Positions 45,901 through 56,629 of a DNA stretch of 64,000 nt are shown piece by piece. The position numbers were made by a program, and so were the translations under genes. A model generated the notes under the pieces. It saw only the letters and a list, made by a program, of their open reading frames with translations, searched no databases and was not told where the DNA came from. Source of the DNA: Candolleomyces eurysporus (taxonomy: Eukaryota > Basidiomycota > Agaricomycetes > Agaricales > Psathyrellaceae); the NCBI GenBank assembly GCA_027579435.1, contig JANBPK010001066.1, positions 1 through 64,000 of the forward strand. Reading direction: 5' to 3'. Numbering within the stretch: the first letter of the stretch is position 1; the number at the start of each line of letters is the position of its first letter.

Positions 45901-46997
45901 CTAATGTCGCTGGTCGCTGATTGGGAGCCCATGAATACCGATGTGATATAAGCAGGTGTCCTCTGCCCCCCAGTTATCCATGATCTCGACGATAAAGACT
46001 TCGAAAATCTCCTGCCTGACACATTTAGAGTGATCTTGAAGAAGGGGGAATACTTGGCGCGCATATTGTGAAGAGATGTTGTAGTTAAAATTCGCGAGAA
46101 GAACGAATGTATCATTCTTGAGGACGCCAACGGGTAGGCGATGGGACGAGAAGAATCCAGATGCTTGAAGAAGGTGCGATGGGGGACATAGCGGTTGTGT
46201 ATGCGAACGAAAGTGACCCCAAATCTTGACTGCTTTTGGAGCTTGCCGTAGCATTTTCATCGAGAGCTGTTCGAAGGGAGGGAAAGCTACAGATATCGCG
46301 GTGACGTTCGTGCTTTCTGCGAGCCGAATCCCAATACGTCCCAAGGAGCCGTGAAAAAGCCAGCAGCTGCCGACAAGAGGTGGGTCTTCCAGGACGGTGA
46401 TGGAAAGATGGGTGGTCGTAACCTTTGAACTAGCAAGGGAGTTTAGCCAGGAGTCGGTTTTCACCTGGGTGCTCAGTTCGTCGATGATTTGTGCGCCTAC
46501 TCCCCGTAACGCAAAGTCGCGATCAAGCCCTAGGTTGAGTGCTAGGACATCGTCGACCTTCCGTAACATCACGGAGAAACTTGCCAATTGCTGTCTATGA
46601 ATCGAGAATTGAGCGTCCAACGATTTGAACGCTTGCCAATTTCTATACGATGGTAGAATGGGTTGGCATATATCGGGAAGTGAATGAAGCTCCCGGGTGC
46701 TGTGGAAGAAGGAGCAGCTAAATGCCGCGACGTCGGATACAGCCAACGCAATATTCCATGCATTGACCAGTATGAGAAGCCAGTAGGCGACCATCGCCAA
46801 GGTTGTCTGGATGCGACATCCAGGCAGACGGAGGATCGCAGAGCCGGGAAATCTTGTAAAATATGTCTTTCTAGCATCCTATAACAAGATTAAAAGACGT
46901 TAATTGCAGAAGAAAGCATCCTTACCTTGATCTTGGCTCGTTGAGGAGGTCTTACGAGAATATCCGCATTGTCATCAATGAAGGCGTCGATTGGCAT
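45901..46997 (-). CDS. SUN-domain protein (349 aa), intact
   Basis: Exons 46997..46926 and 46878..45901, with a 47-bp GT...AG intron in phase 0. The N-terminal ~48 residues are basic and face the nucleoplasm in known family members. A membrane helix follows (VAYWLLILVNAWNIALAV), then a short rod and a complete SUN domain over the last ~165 residues: VLEDPPLVGSCWLFHG, GRIGIRL, WGHF, and the terminal EIMDNWGAEDTCLYHIGIHG characteristic of SUN. SUN proteins sit in the inner nuclear membrane and bind KASH peptides in the perinuclear space. The rod is shorter than in the broken copy at 21.5 kb. It shares a 225-bp divergent promoter with a tail-anchored coiled-coil gene. Confidence 0.9.
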
Positions 46998-47222
46998 ATA
47001 CAGGATTTTCTTCAATCTTTGGATTCTTCGGACATGTTAGAGAGAAAATATGGAAGAATCTCTCTCAACGATCAAGCACTTTTATGACAGGAAGAGCCTT
47101 TCGGAGTGGATGGGACGAGAAAGAGAGAGAGAGAGATAGTCACGTGATGAAATATGACCACCAAAGGTCCGCCTCTGGAGTCTGGTTCGAGAAGTTCTTG
47201 GGTTCATGTTACCTTTCTCTCT
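46998..47222. promoter_or_regulatory. Shared divergent promoter with an E-box
   Basis: 225 bp separate the start codons of the SUN gene (minus) and the coiled-coil gene (plus). It contains a perfect palindromic E-box TCACGTGA at 47,140-47,147, a site for bHLH factors, directly next to an (AG)n tract at about 47,119-47,137. No TATA box is evident. Co-regulation of the two genes is inferred. Confidence 0.5.
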
Positions 47223-49798
47223 ATGGATCCCGCTCGTAAGTGCGTCATTGAAGCTATCTCTCCTTCTAACCTGCATCTAGAGCAAAAAGGCAACCTCTCG
47301 GTTGCCATCGTGCCCACATCTCCGGCTGGGCATGGATCGCCAGTATTGAACCACCAAAGCACAGGCCAGGAGAATGACCACAGGAAGGGCGTATCCCAGT
47401 GTATCAAATATCATGTCGATCATGAATTTGAGGCCTTGAGGGCTGAGAATGCCAGTCGCGATGCAAGGCTCGACGCAGTAGAAGCAGATGTCAGGTCTAA
47501 CAATGAATCAGTTAGTCGTCTCAAAGAAGGCCAGGTGGATACCATGGTATTGATTGCTTTTTGGATTCATGAAACTGCCGCATTCTAACTCCTTAGCCAT
47601 AGAATGGTCTCAACGAATGGATGAACACTTTGGAGGGCCACCTGGCGGCCGAAGTAGCCGGTATGTTGGTTGGTCTGCTTGTGTTAGCCGGAGCGTCAGG
47701 TTGATTCATGTCTAAACAGACATTGCATATTCTTCCAAAGCATCAAATCGAGAAGCGCGTGAGGCAAAAACGGCCACTGATTTCGTCTTGTTAGAGACTG
47801 TGAGGAGACTCCCCCTTAATTCTTCGGTTTCTTGGGATCTGAGACAATTCTTGCCGATTGCCAATAGAAAGATCTAAACGAACGTATGAGCACTCTAGAG
47901 AGCCGGCTGATGACCAAAATAGAAAGTACGTCAATTCTTTGTTATGAACGTGCACCGGGTCTTGGTGAACACCCCGAGTAGGTATTGTATCTACGGTAAA
48001 GGCATCAAGCCGAAAAGCTAGCGATGCGAGGGCTGTTGCAGACCTTGCGCTCTCCGAAACTGTGAGCAAACTTACTCCCAACTTCTGTTACTCTTAAAAG
48101 TTCTTATATTCTTGGCAGAGGTCCTCTGCCGTTGCAATTCAAAATTTGAACTCAAATCTCTCAACGGTCAAAGAAGGTACGATGCAAGGAGGCTTATATC
48201 ACATTAGATTCGTGAAGGCTTACTTGAAGCAGTCTCCAAAAGAACCCGTGAAGCTAGAACAGTTGCTGATTCCGCCTACGCTGAAACGGTCCGTTAGTCT
48301 TTTTGCTGTATTATGTAGAGTCTGATAGAGGGACATTTGTCTCCGGTACAGGCTGCGTTGTCCAAAGAACTTCAACACGTCAAAGACCACATTGCAGAAC
48401 TTGATCACGGTATGAAGATCTTACCTCTCATCAGCCAGTTGTTCACCATTATTCGCATATCCAAGAGTTGCAATCAACAGCGCAGCGAAATATTGAGAGA
48501 TGTCAAGAGGTGAGATATACTCTTTCCCAGCTCTTGGTATGCGATAGGTCTGAGGAATCGATAGCTTGAGGCTTACAGCGGTCAGTTGCCGCAATGCAAA
48601 TTTCTTTTTGAACTAAGCGGGATATATTATTTTGCGCATTCAGATGCCCAGTGGCAAGAGGTTGACTTCAAGTTGGATGCTATGGCTGTCGGCATGGGTG
48701 GTAGGAGCTGCGCGAGTAGCATCGATGTACGTCAAGTCGTTAGGATTGGAGCCCCATTACTAATCAACGTTCAGCGCACTCTCATTCATCAATTCACTGA
48801 CCTCTCGTCGCCACGGTAGTTATTTTAATATCTTGAGCTTCGACCTGCCCCTAGTAACCTCTGGCCCAGATTGCAGCCCATAGTNCCCCCCATCAACCCC
48901 GACCCCGAAAAAGGATCAGCTAGATATACGAACCGGCTCACCATATTCCTTCGTATCGGAATCGGATGAAACGGAATCTGAGCCCTCGGCAGAAGTTATG
49001 TCAGAAAGTAAGCGTATCATGTCAATATCGGATTTGAGATCATTCAACCCATTGCAAACTCAGCAGCTCCCAGTGAAAGCCGCGAGAATCCAGCAGCCTC
49101 TCCTTCGGCCGACATCGAAACTGCCGGTAAGGCAGGAGAGAATTTGACGTACCTGGAATCCAATTCTAAATCTAGGAATGCGGCAAAGCATTCAACTGCC
49201 AGTGAATGCACAGAAGACGAGCGAGGTGGACGCTTCGGAGTAAGCTTGACCAGACGTCTCTCCCTCGTTCGGTACTCACGCGTTGTTTAGAACTCTGGAA
49301 TTAGTCTTGGATTATTTCGTACCTTGAAAGCAGCGAAGACTGCACTGCACCTCCACAAAAGCGATTCTGTTATCCTGCCGCCATCAGTTATACCTACCGC
49401 CGGCACCTTCTCATCGTTTTTAGTAGTGATTGTCGGATGTAAGTCTTCTCAAAAATCCTATCTACAGTTCAGCGACCGTTTATTCATTATTCCTTTTAGA
49501 TGGCAGCTTTCTTTGGCACCGCTCGTCCAATCGCCCCAGACTCAAAGATGGAACTGAGGTTGTCATTGTCGGTGAATCTCGTCCTGATGTTAGACCGGTG
49601 ATCTCAGTGATTCATCTATACTTAGCAACCCGACACTTGAGCCGCTTGAGAATAGGGCTTCTGCTACTCTTCATTATACTCTTGCTTGCTCTCCTATGGC
49701 TCGGAAACCCATTCTTGCGCGCTCGTCCATTTATTCCGGATCAACGAGCGCGTCGATTCGAACAAACGACAGGTCGATCCTACGGTAGCTTAATATGA
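47223..49798 (+). CDS. Intron-rich coiled-coil protein with C-terminal membrane helix (~550 aa)
   Basis: Exons supported by splice sites and phase: 47223..47235, 47281..47546, 47603..47660, 47720..47799, 47868..47925, 47982..48061, 48119..48176, 48230..48288, 48352..48409, 48466..48509, then 48644..48726, 48775..48815, 48870..49007, 49064..49239, 49291..49438, 49500..49798. One junction (48,510-48,643) is unresolved and may hide a small exon. Four exons of exactly 58 nt alternate with partners of 80, 80, 59 and 44 nt; all encode heptad-like helix (e.g. KDLNERMSTLESRLMTKIE). After a Ser/Glu-rich region comes a membrane helix near the C-terminus (IGLLLLFIILLLALLWLG) and a 30-residue tail ending GRSYGSLI. 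Removing the N at 48,885 restores the frame. Such a tail-anchored rod could be a KASH-like partner of the neighbouring SUN protein. Confidence 0.75.
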
Positions 49799-50779
49799 AA
49801 TCCGCGTTGCAAGGATTCGTTGTAGTAATATGCTAGTCTTAACCTCATCGAGTTCCTCTTCTTCCGCCTATTCACGGAGTCGTGGAGCAGGTCCGAAAGG
49901 CATCCTCAGAATTCTTGCACTTGACAATTGGAGCACTTTGTAATCATGACCAATCCAAACCGCTGATTTGCAGGGAGGGGCCATGGGAGGTCCATCCTAA
50001 AAACGGATGGGTACGAGACAACGCAACACATTCCGCCTCTATATCGACTCTAGATCGCGGCAGTTGACCTCTCCAAATTGGTTCAACACCCTTATTGAGG
50101 AGTATGGGACCCTCGGTTCACTCACTACGCGCCCCGCGTGGGCTTAAACCAACTCACGCGTTTGCCCTCTTCCTTTTTGGGATTTTATTGATTGCGAGCA
50201 ATCGGCCCTTTAGGTCCAGCCCAACAAGGACAATTGTAATAACCCTTGGATCCTGGCAACGTATCGGCGCCATTGCTTATTGAATTCAATCTGGATTCAT
50301 GTAAAACGCGGTACTAAGGAACAATATAGTATACGAATATGCCAAAAACATTGCGTCAGATGATGCCCTGAATAGAGGAATTAAGCGAGGTAGCCAGCAG
50401 GCTCGACCGACGTCAGTGACGTCAGTCGCGTCGCCTTGGGGGTGTAGATGACGAAGACACAGCCGTGGGCGCAGTCCAGCGTCGGGGTAGTCGTCTGAAC
50501 CATCGGGCATTGTTACCGGCGCTAAGCCTTCCGGAGCAGCCTCCGGATCCTCACGATCAGGGACGTCATAATATATTAAGAACAAGAATGGACCATGAAG
50601 ACTCCATGTCCATCCTATTCCACATTACAACCTTTCTTCGCGGTTACGTTGTCATGGTCAGACCTGAAGCAAAGGTGGAAACAAAGTGGTTGTGGCACCT
50701 GCCAGTGTGAGTGGCAAGTGGCCTTTTTGAAATTTATATATTAATTTGCTTTTCGGGACGACGGCACTCCACAGTACCT
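49799..50779. other. Intergenic; upstream of paralog B
   Basis: Short frames with no recognisable content. At 50,409-50,424 there are two adjacent GACGTCA sequences, the second a perfect TGACGTCA, the classic CRE/ATF site for bZIP factors, about 360 bp upstream of paralog B. A minus-strand frame also covers this point, so a regulatory role is only a possibility. The bases GTGAGTGGCAAGTGG shared with paralog A are at about 50,707-50,721. Confidence 0.3.
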
Positions 50780-51511
50780 ATGCCCAAGGCTCCCAAATCC
50801 TTTACTTCCTTCGGCCGTCGGGTCTTCTCCATGCAAATCGAATTCGATGAAGACAATGACGGCCCACACGAGATTACATTCCCAGTCCATGCCTCGAGCC
50901 GAGAAAGCTCGCCCATTTTAGACGACTCCGATGACGACCAGCACCCCATCGATACTACTCGCGAAAGCACCTCTTCGATGAATGTCCAGGAAGGAACGGG
51001 AGGCAATAACGGAAGTGCAGAAGATGTGAGCTCAATCCTCTTTTCCCGAAAATTCCGCTCGCTCACCTTCACATAGGATGACGTTGATGAGACACCCTAC
51101 AAACGGCTTCGGGATAAGAGGTTCTATAAGAAGCCAGCGAGTTTCTATTACTACCTATTCTCTACGGCCTCTTACCTCAATCAACCCCCTCCCCATCCGG
51201 CCGCCTTAGAGATACGACCCGGTACGCTATTTATCCACCGAAACTCAGCTACTTCACAAACTCGTACTTGGATTTGGGGGAAGGGAGGAGAGGCTGCTGG
51301 GGGAGCTAATGCAGAAGGGGAAGCTGCATGGATTGCGCTTCAGGAGAGGGAGGAGCGGCGCTTTGACCATGGTACCTACCATTATGTCATCTCTTCGACT
51401 AGAACACCATCCTGGGTGGTATACGAGACTCTCCGCAAGAACAAATACCGGAACGGTAGCACTCTGACGGGTCGGCGCAGTGGTGGACACGATGAGGATG
51501 GTAGTAAATAG
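50780..51511 (+). CDS. Unrecognised conserved protein, paralog B (226 aa)
   Basis: Exons 50780..51025 and 51077..51511 with a 51-bp intron at the same place and phase as paralog A (4,376-5,152, opposite strand). The N-terminal 40 residues differ at only a few positions from A. The acidic Ser/Asp linker is divergent. The second exon keeps YKRLRDKRFYKKP, FYYYLFSTASYLNQPP, RTWIWGK, RRFDHGTYHYV and TPSWVVYETL, while the C-terminal tail differs (GRRSGGHDEDGSK). Strong protein conservation with a freely changing linker argues that both copies are, or recently were, under selection. No family recognised; a soluble protein by composition. Confidence 0.85.
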
Positions 51512-51899
51512 CTTTAGTCGTGTTCTTCGTATATATGCAATATTGTTAGTAAATATGCACATCAAGGTTCTCCAAGCTACGTCTTGTCGAGGCTACAAGA
51601 GGTGGCTGATCCCGCGCGATCTAACACGAGGGAGAGATACAAGGCGGCCAAATCTAGTAACCATAAGATACGATCAATGCGCGGATATACCTCAATTTGC
51701 ACCTGTGCTGGGCCAATCCAACAGATTGTTGAACTAGGTCTTCACCTTGAAGGTAATTTTGCCAAAGTGCCGCCTGTCTAAAAATTCATGCCATTCTCCC
51801 TGTCGCCAGCAAGTGAAGAAACGATAGACCCACTTCACAGAAACCACTGTAGTTGATCTTGTGATCTCATTGAGTCTGCCTTCTCTAGGTGTTCACGCT
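51512..51899. other. Intergenic, no gene
   Basis: Short region between paralog B and the WD40 gene. Nothing recognised. Confidence 0.3.
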
Positions 51900-53551
51900 A
51901 TGGCACAGAACACGAATCAAGACCAACCAACAATTCGTTACGAGAAGGTCTCTTGCATTGCGATCTCGTAGGCGGGCTCAACTTCGCCACTTCTTCGTTC
52001 CCTGGCCTTCTCTCCGACTGGCCGATATATTGCTGGAACCTTTGACCGCAACGTTACAGTTTGGCGCCTCAACGAAGCCGAGGAGGAAGTAACTAAGCCT
52101 GAAAACTGGCAGCCCATGGTCATCTATCGTTTGGATGAGAAGACAAAGGAAGAAGAGCTCACATGTTCCGCCTGGACGAGCTCGAATGTCCTACTAATCG
52201 GCGCTAGTACTGGCAACGTGAAAATGGTGAATTTAACTGACAAAGTGAGCCTATATCCTCGATCTGCATTTCATCTAAATTCCTCAACGCAACAGGAAAC
52301 CCAACTCCAAGGGTTTCAAGCCACCAGGCTGCCAATCAAGTTTTTCACTTTGAATGAAGAGGGATCGTTCCTTGCAATTGCTGCCGGCTCTGACGAAGTG
52401 ACGATCTGGCAACTTAAAGAAAAAGCAGGTGACTGTCACCTATCTGTCTTGGGCAAGGCTCGGGGAATACTGACTCCAGGTAGATCACCATTCGTCCTTC
52501 ATGACGTCGCAATCGAAGCTGGGCCCAGTGTTGACTTACTGGGAGAAACTTCACCGCCTTCCGGATCCAGATTCCCGGCTGGCAAGCGATGAATCTCTGG
52601 AAGTAATGTCCATCTCATGGGATGAAAAACAGGCTAACACACTTGTCTTATCCTACTTACATCATGGTGTTATGTGCGTCATTATCCTTTCTGTGTGTTT
52701 TCTCTCACCACAGCTGAGGATAGGGCATGGAATGTTTTGACGAAGCAAGGCATTAGTCTTCTGAATCTTGATAAAGTGTAAGAGTGTGTTCTCCTCAATT
52801 CAGTTTCGCATCTAACCAACCATTCCTTTACAGTTATGGAGGAACACTGTCTCCGGATGGTCGATTATTTTCAACGCCAAACAAGAAGGGAACATTTGAT
52901 ATATTCGACCTTGTGTCAAAAACCAGGCTTAATACTCTTCACGATCCTGATTTGGGGAACTATAACAGCAGCTTCAATCGACGGGCCCGCCCTGGTTACT
53001 TCGTCCACAACGGACAGTTCTTCCTTGGGGCCGGTATTGGGAGGGTCAATTTATGGCATGCAATTAGGAATGTGCGAGCCCAGTGCCTCGTTTTAAGTGC
53101 GTTGCTCTGATCGTTCTTGTGTTGCACCGCTTTTTTAATGGATCGTAGAGAAGGATTTTACACTGCTGCCCGTGGCCCTACTTGCGGTACGTTTGCATGG
53201 TCTATAAATTTCGGCTGCTCCGAGTGACACTGACAGGTCTTCAACAAATCCAAAGGTCAGCGACACTAGTGACTCCGCGAACGACTTCAGGGTTGCATCA
53301 TGTAGTGATGGCCCTCAGCAAGAGATCGAAATATGGAAGGCTCGAGGTACAGTGTAACTCATTTAAATTTCATAGCCTTCAATCAACTAACAAAATGCTG
53401 CCATGCTCCAGCGATAGGTTTCAGTGCGCACGGGGCCATGTCGGCAGGGGGGATGCGAAGCGTTTCTCACCTGCTACTGAGCTTTCTGGCACTGATCCTG
53501 GGAATACTGATCGGCGTAGTTGGAAGTGCCATGGTTGCCCACATGCGGTAG
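51900..53551 (+). pseudogene. WD40-repeat protein with C-terminal membrane helix, apparently damaged
   Basis: WD-repeat signatures follow one another: LAFSPTGRYIAGTFDRNVTV-WRL; FLAIAAGSDEVTIWQLKE; YGGTLSPDGRLFSTPNKKG with FDIFDLVSK; FFLGAGIGRVNLWHA; DFRVASCSDGPQQEIEIWKA. The last exon (from about 53,416) ends in a helix LLLSFLALILGILIGVVGSA just before the stop at 53,551, so the product would be membrane-anchored. Clear introns include 52,245-52,295 and 53,350-53,415. Defects: a TAG at 51,969-51,971 in frame between the ATG at 51,900 and the first repeat, and frames on either side of 52,480 and 52,675-52,720 that do not join in phase. Either the start is downstream or the gene is decaying. 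WD40 propellers are protein-interaction platforms. Confidence 0.55.
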
Positions 53552-53712
53552 GAGGAACTACATCGAGGCTTAGCTTACTTGTGAGTAGAGATAGGGACTC
53601 AGGAGCTTGTACAATCGAAGATCGATGCTGCTTGAGCAAACAGTGGAAGACACGAGGAGTAAAACGATATTTTGACAAAAGCTGCGTTCAATAGCGGTCC
53701 AGGAAGATGATA

Positions 53713-54915
53713 GTAAACATGCCACAACAATGATGCGCGGCATTGGGACACTAACGACACTTTGACTCGGGCTCTCCGCGCCTCGTCTATCGTACCTCCC
53801 TCTACTTTCATGTTTTCATCAACCATCTGCAAGGAACCTCAGAATTCAAAGGTGATATGCTATGCAAGCAAGCAGTGACTTCAGGGGCGTTGGCCTTGTT
53901 TGGAGGTGGTTCAGGCCATTGCAGTATTGGGCTTTCGAGGTGCGTCGAGCAAGGTGTTTGGTTCGCCTTGTCCCAGCGCTGAGCAGTCGAACACACAGGA
54001 AGAGTGAAGAAAGATGGGTAAGGGGACCCAGAAGAGGTCTATGCATGCGCTCAGCCCTGTTGACAAGTCCAGGGCCCAGGCGATGATCCATGCCTGAAGC
54101 GGTGAGCGGGCTGGACATTCACTTCTTGCTACAGGTGCTGATCTAGAGATTCAACCACACAGCTATAACCTCAGGAATCACTGGAGAGCCGATAGGGAGA
54201 CCTAGTCTGTCCCCGGGTCTCTCCAGGACACTCTGGTTCATTGGTCTCATCGCAGTCCGCGAACGCGGCTCATCCAATGGGGCGGTCCCAACAATCTCCA
54301 ACGCTGCCAGGACCTCAGAATTCCTACAGTAGCTATGTAATGCAGGACTCCAGAAGATCAAGGTCAAGCCCTCCTCCTCGCTGGTAAGGCCGCTGTTGGC
54401 ATCCGCGTCTTCGCCATCCTAACCGTCTTCCCTCGTTCTATAGGGTCCATAAGTTCGGCTAGTCGACTTTCGTTCCCGATAGCATACGCAAATATACGCC
54501 TTCAAGACCTGCTACGGCAAGGTTTTCTGTGCACTGAACCCGTCGCTCAAGTTGCTCTTGCAAAGGTGAGCTTATTTCGCTTCATCTGGTAACAGGAACC
54601 TGTTAAAGCTCTCTAAGACAGGCCGGACAGCCAGTGGTCCTCCACGATTAGCACTCGACGTTTCCTGATATCACAGTTACATTTAAGGTCCCCTCTCCCT
54701 TCCTTGACCCCGGTCATCGACTTATCCTTTTGTTATCTGTTTAGTTTCCCTCCCCTCCCTCGATCCAGATTCCTCGCCGAGCAGTCAAGGAGGCGCGTGT
54801 TCGCTCGCTCTTGCAACCTATTACATTTATTCCATTCAATATATCCCATTGGCGCGTCAACTATATGCCACGGTCCACTTCAAGCCAAATCCCTCATATG
54901 TATACAGGTTCGCAG
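53713..54915 (+). repeat. Dispersed repeat family R, copy 4
   Basis: Starts GTAAACATGCCACAACAATG about 160 bp after the WD40 gene and ends near the CATATGTATACAGG box. It shares all main blocks with copy 1 except the microsatellite section, which is deleted. Its minus-strand frame at 54,143-54,367 matches those of copies 1 and 5. Confidence 0.85.
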
Positions 54916-55334
54916 GCTTCTGGAATCAAGCCAAACGGCCTATCTGTACCCAACCATTAGCACCTCGCTCTCATCGACCTCATGGTCTCGATTATTTGCT
55001 ACTCCTGTGATATCTCTCATGAATTCGGCTTCCTATTCTCCCGCCTGTTCCGTTGCTTTGCTTTCACCGATAGATGCCACACCCTGCTGCAAATCAAGGA
55101 ATGGTTCAAAGACCAGTCGTCTAGATACTATGGACCAATGATTCCTTTATGTCTCTGCGGTATGTTTTGTACTAGCCCGTTGTCAAGTGAATGTGAAATA
55201 TCACGTTCGCTTGGCTTTGTCTCCGGACCTAGTTGTAGCGAAGGCTTGCCATCGCCTTTCTTATCTTTGAAATATATAAGTTCAAACGAGCTTCCTCACT
55301 ACCCCCAACGCCTCCACAAATCCTGCTAGACGAC
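54916..55334. other. Upstream region of RING gene 2
   Basis: Contains an open plus-strand stretch (54,982-55,140) without recognisable motif. Promoter elements for the gene at 55,335 are expected here but not identified. Confidence 0.25.
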
Positions 55335-56382
55335 ATGCCNAAAAGCCTCCCGCCCTGGTGGAAAAGTTCGAAATTCGCCTTTCGACGGTGTCCCTGCGCG
55401 TCTCTTCGACCGCACGCCTTCCACCATTATATCGCCGTCATCGTCTTCTCCAACGGGATCATCCTTATCTGCTGTGGCAGCTTCATTGCCGGCCTTGACA
55501 AGGGCTCTGTCTACTCGTACTAGCCCATTTCCCACAACGAGTCCCTCTGCGCCAACACCTCTGAGTTGGGGCCTGTCGGACTCTTGTGATACTCGGACAA
55601 ATCATTTGTTGCCCGCTGGTATGTCGTACCTGCAGTCACTGAAATCTTTGCTCAAATATCTGAACAGGTCAGAACCAAATCAACCGCAGCTCATCTCCCG
55701 CCTCGTCGATTGCTGACTCCGACATTGCAGTCATTCAGCAGTACATTCCTCGAGATCCAACCCTGCCATCTCAGTGCTCTGCGGATGATGCAGCCACCTT
55801 GGTAGAAGTGAGTTTCCCACCTTTCGTTCGTGACATACTCATCGCTCCAGCTGTCTTGCTCAGATTCGGAAGGCCGTCGAGGAAGCCGGTTCTTGTCCAT
55901 GCTGCCTACGGTTTATGACGAAACCTTACGTGTATGACTTGCCGCTATTCACAGCCGTATCAGACTCTCAGCTAACCATTTACAGGACGTCGTGTGGTCA
56001 CTCCTTTTGCTCACAGTGTTTAGTAAATTGGTTCAAATCTCGATTGAAGGATGACCTGAAGTGCTTTCGTTATGAGGATCATCACTACCTGAACCACAAA
56101 TTGGCCCAATGCCAAATCATCCCGACGACTCCTATCCAGCGGAGGAGATTGTGCCGTGCCCTGAAGGAACATGGGCGCGATCCGTTGCACACCTTGCGAT
56201 ATACCTGTCCCGTGTGCACCTCCTGGATCTATGTGCCACCTGCCATCAACTATCATTTGCGCGAAATGTTGGCATCACAGCGGGAAGCGATGAAAGATCG
56301 GATTCAACTACTGGACCTGATTGATGGAGAGGAGCCTGAAGCCCCAAATCAACCATTCGATGGCTTGTTTTCCATCCTCTGA
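55335..56382 (+). CDS. RING-family protein, copy 2 (295 aa)
   Basis: Exons 55335..55618, 55668..55807, 55864..55931 (68 nt) and 55986..56382, with introns of 49, 56 and 54 bp. The N at 55,340, beside an A run in codon 2, must be deleted for the first exon to stay open (MPKASRPGGKVRNSP...). The N-terminus is Ser/Thr/Pro-rich. The finger is CPCC...PYV, then TSCGHSFCSQCLVNWF, a ~70-residue insert containing NHKLAQCQIIP, and YTCPVC. RING domains usually recruit E2 enzymes for ubiquitin transfer, but the long insert between the second and last Cys pairs is unusual. The C-terminus ends in NQPFDGLFSIL, shared with copies 3 and 4. The third intron is in frame and could be retained. Confidence 0.85.
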
Positions 56383-56629
56383 TCCATTGGCTCATTCGTA
56401 TTTTACTATCATATCTACCTGTCTCTTTTCCTTACGCTTGTCAGATATACAACTAATCATGATTCCGACTGGCTCGCTCTTGAACTACATTCAAATAAAA
56501 ATGCTAGTGGAGACTGGCATACCCGGGTGCTTGGTTGTCCGTTTCTGTGTCTCCTGATTTTCAAGCCTGTATATATTTAAGGGGTTTTCGCTCTATTAGC
56601 CTTCCAACTTTCAAGTTCTGTGGTCCAGA

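Noticed and set aside
49740..49765. GTTCGAATC on the minus strand, like a tRNA T-loop
   Set aside because: No flanking stem or other tRNA parts; it lies within the last exon of the coiled-coil gene.
47223..49798. Calling the coiled-coil gene a SNARE
   Set aside because: The tail after the membrane helix is about 30 residues, too long for a typical SNARE, and no SNARE zero-layer pattern was seen.
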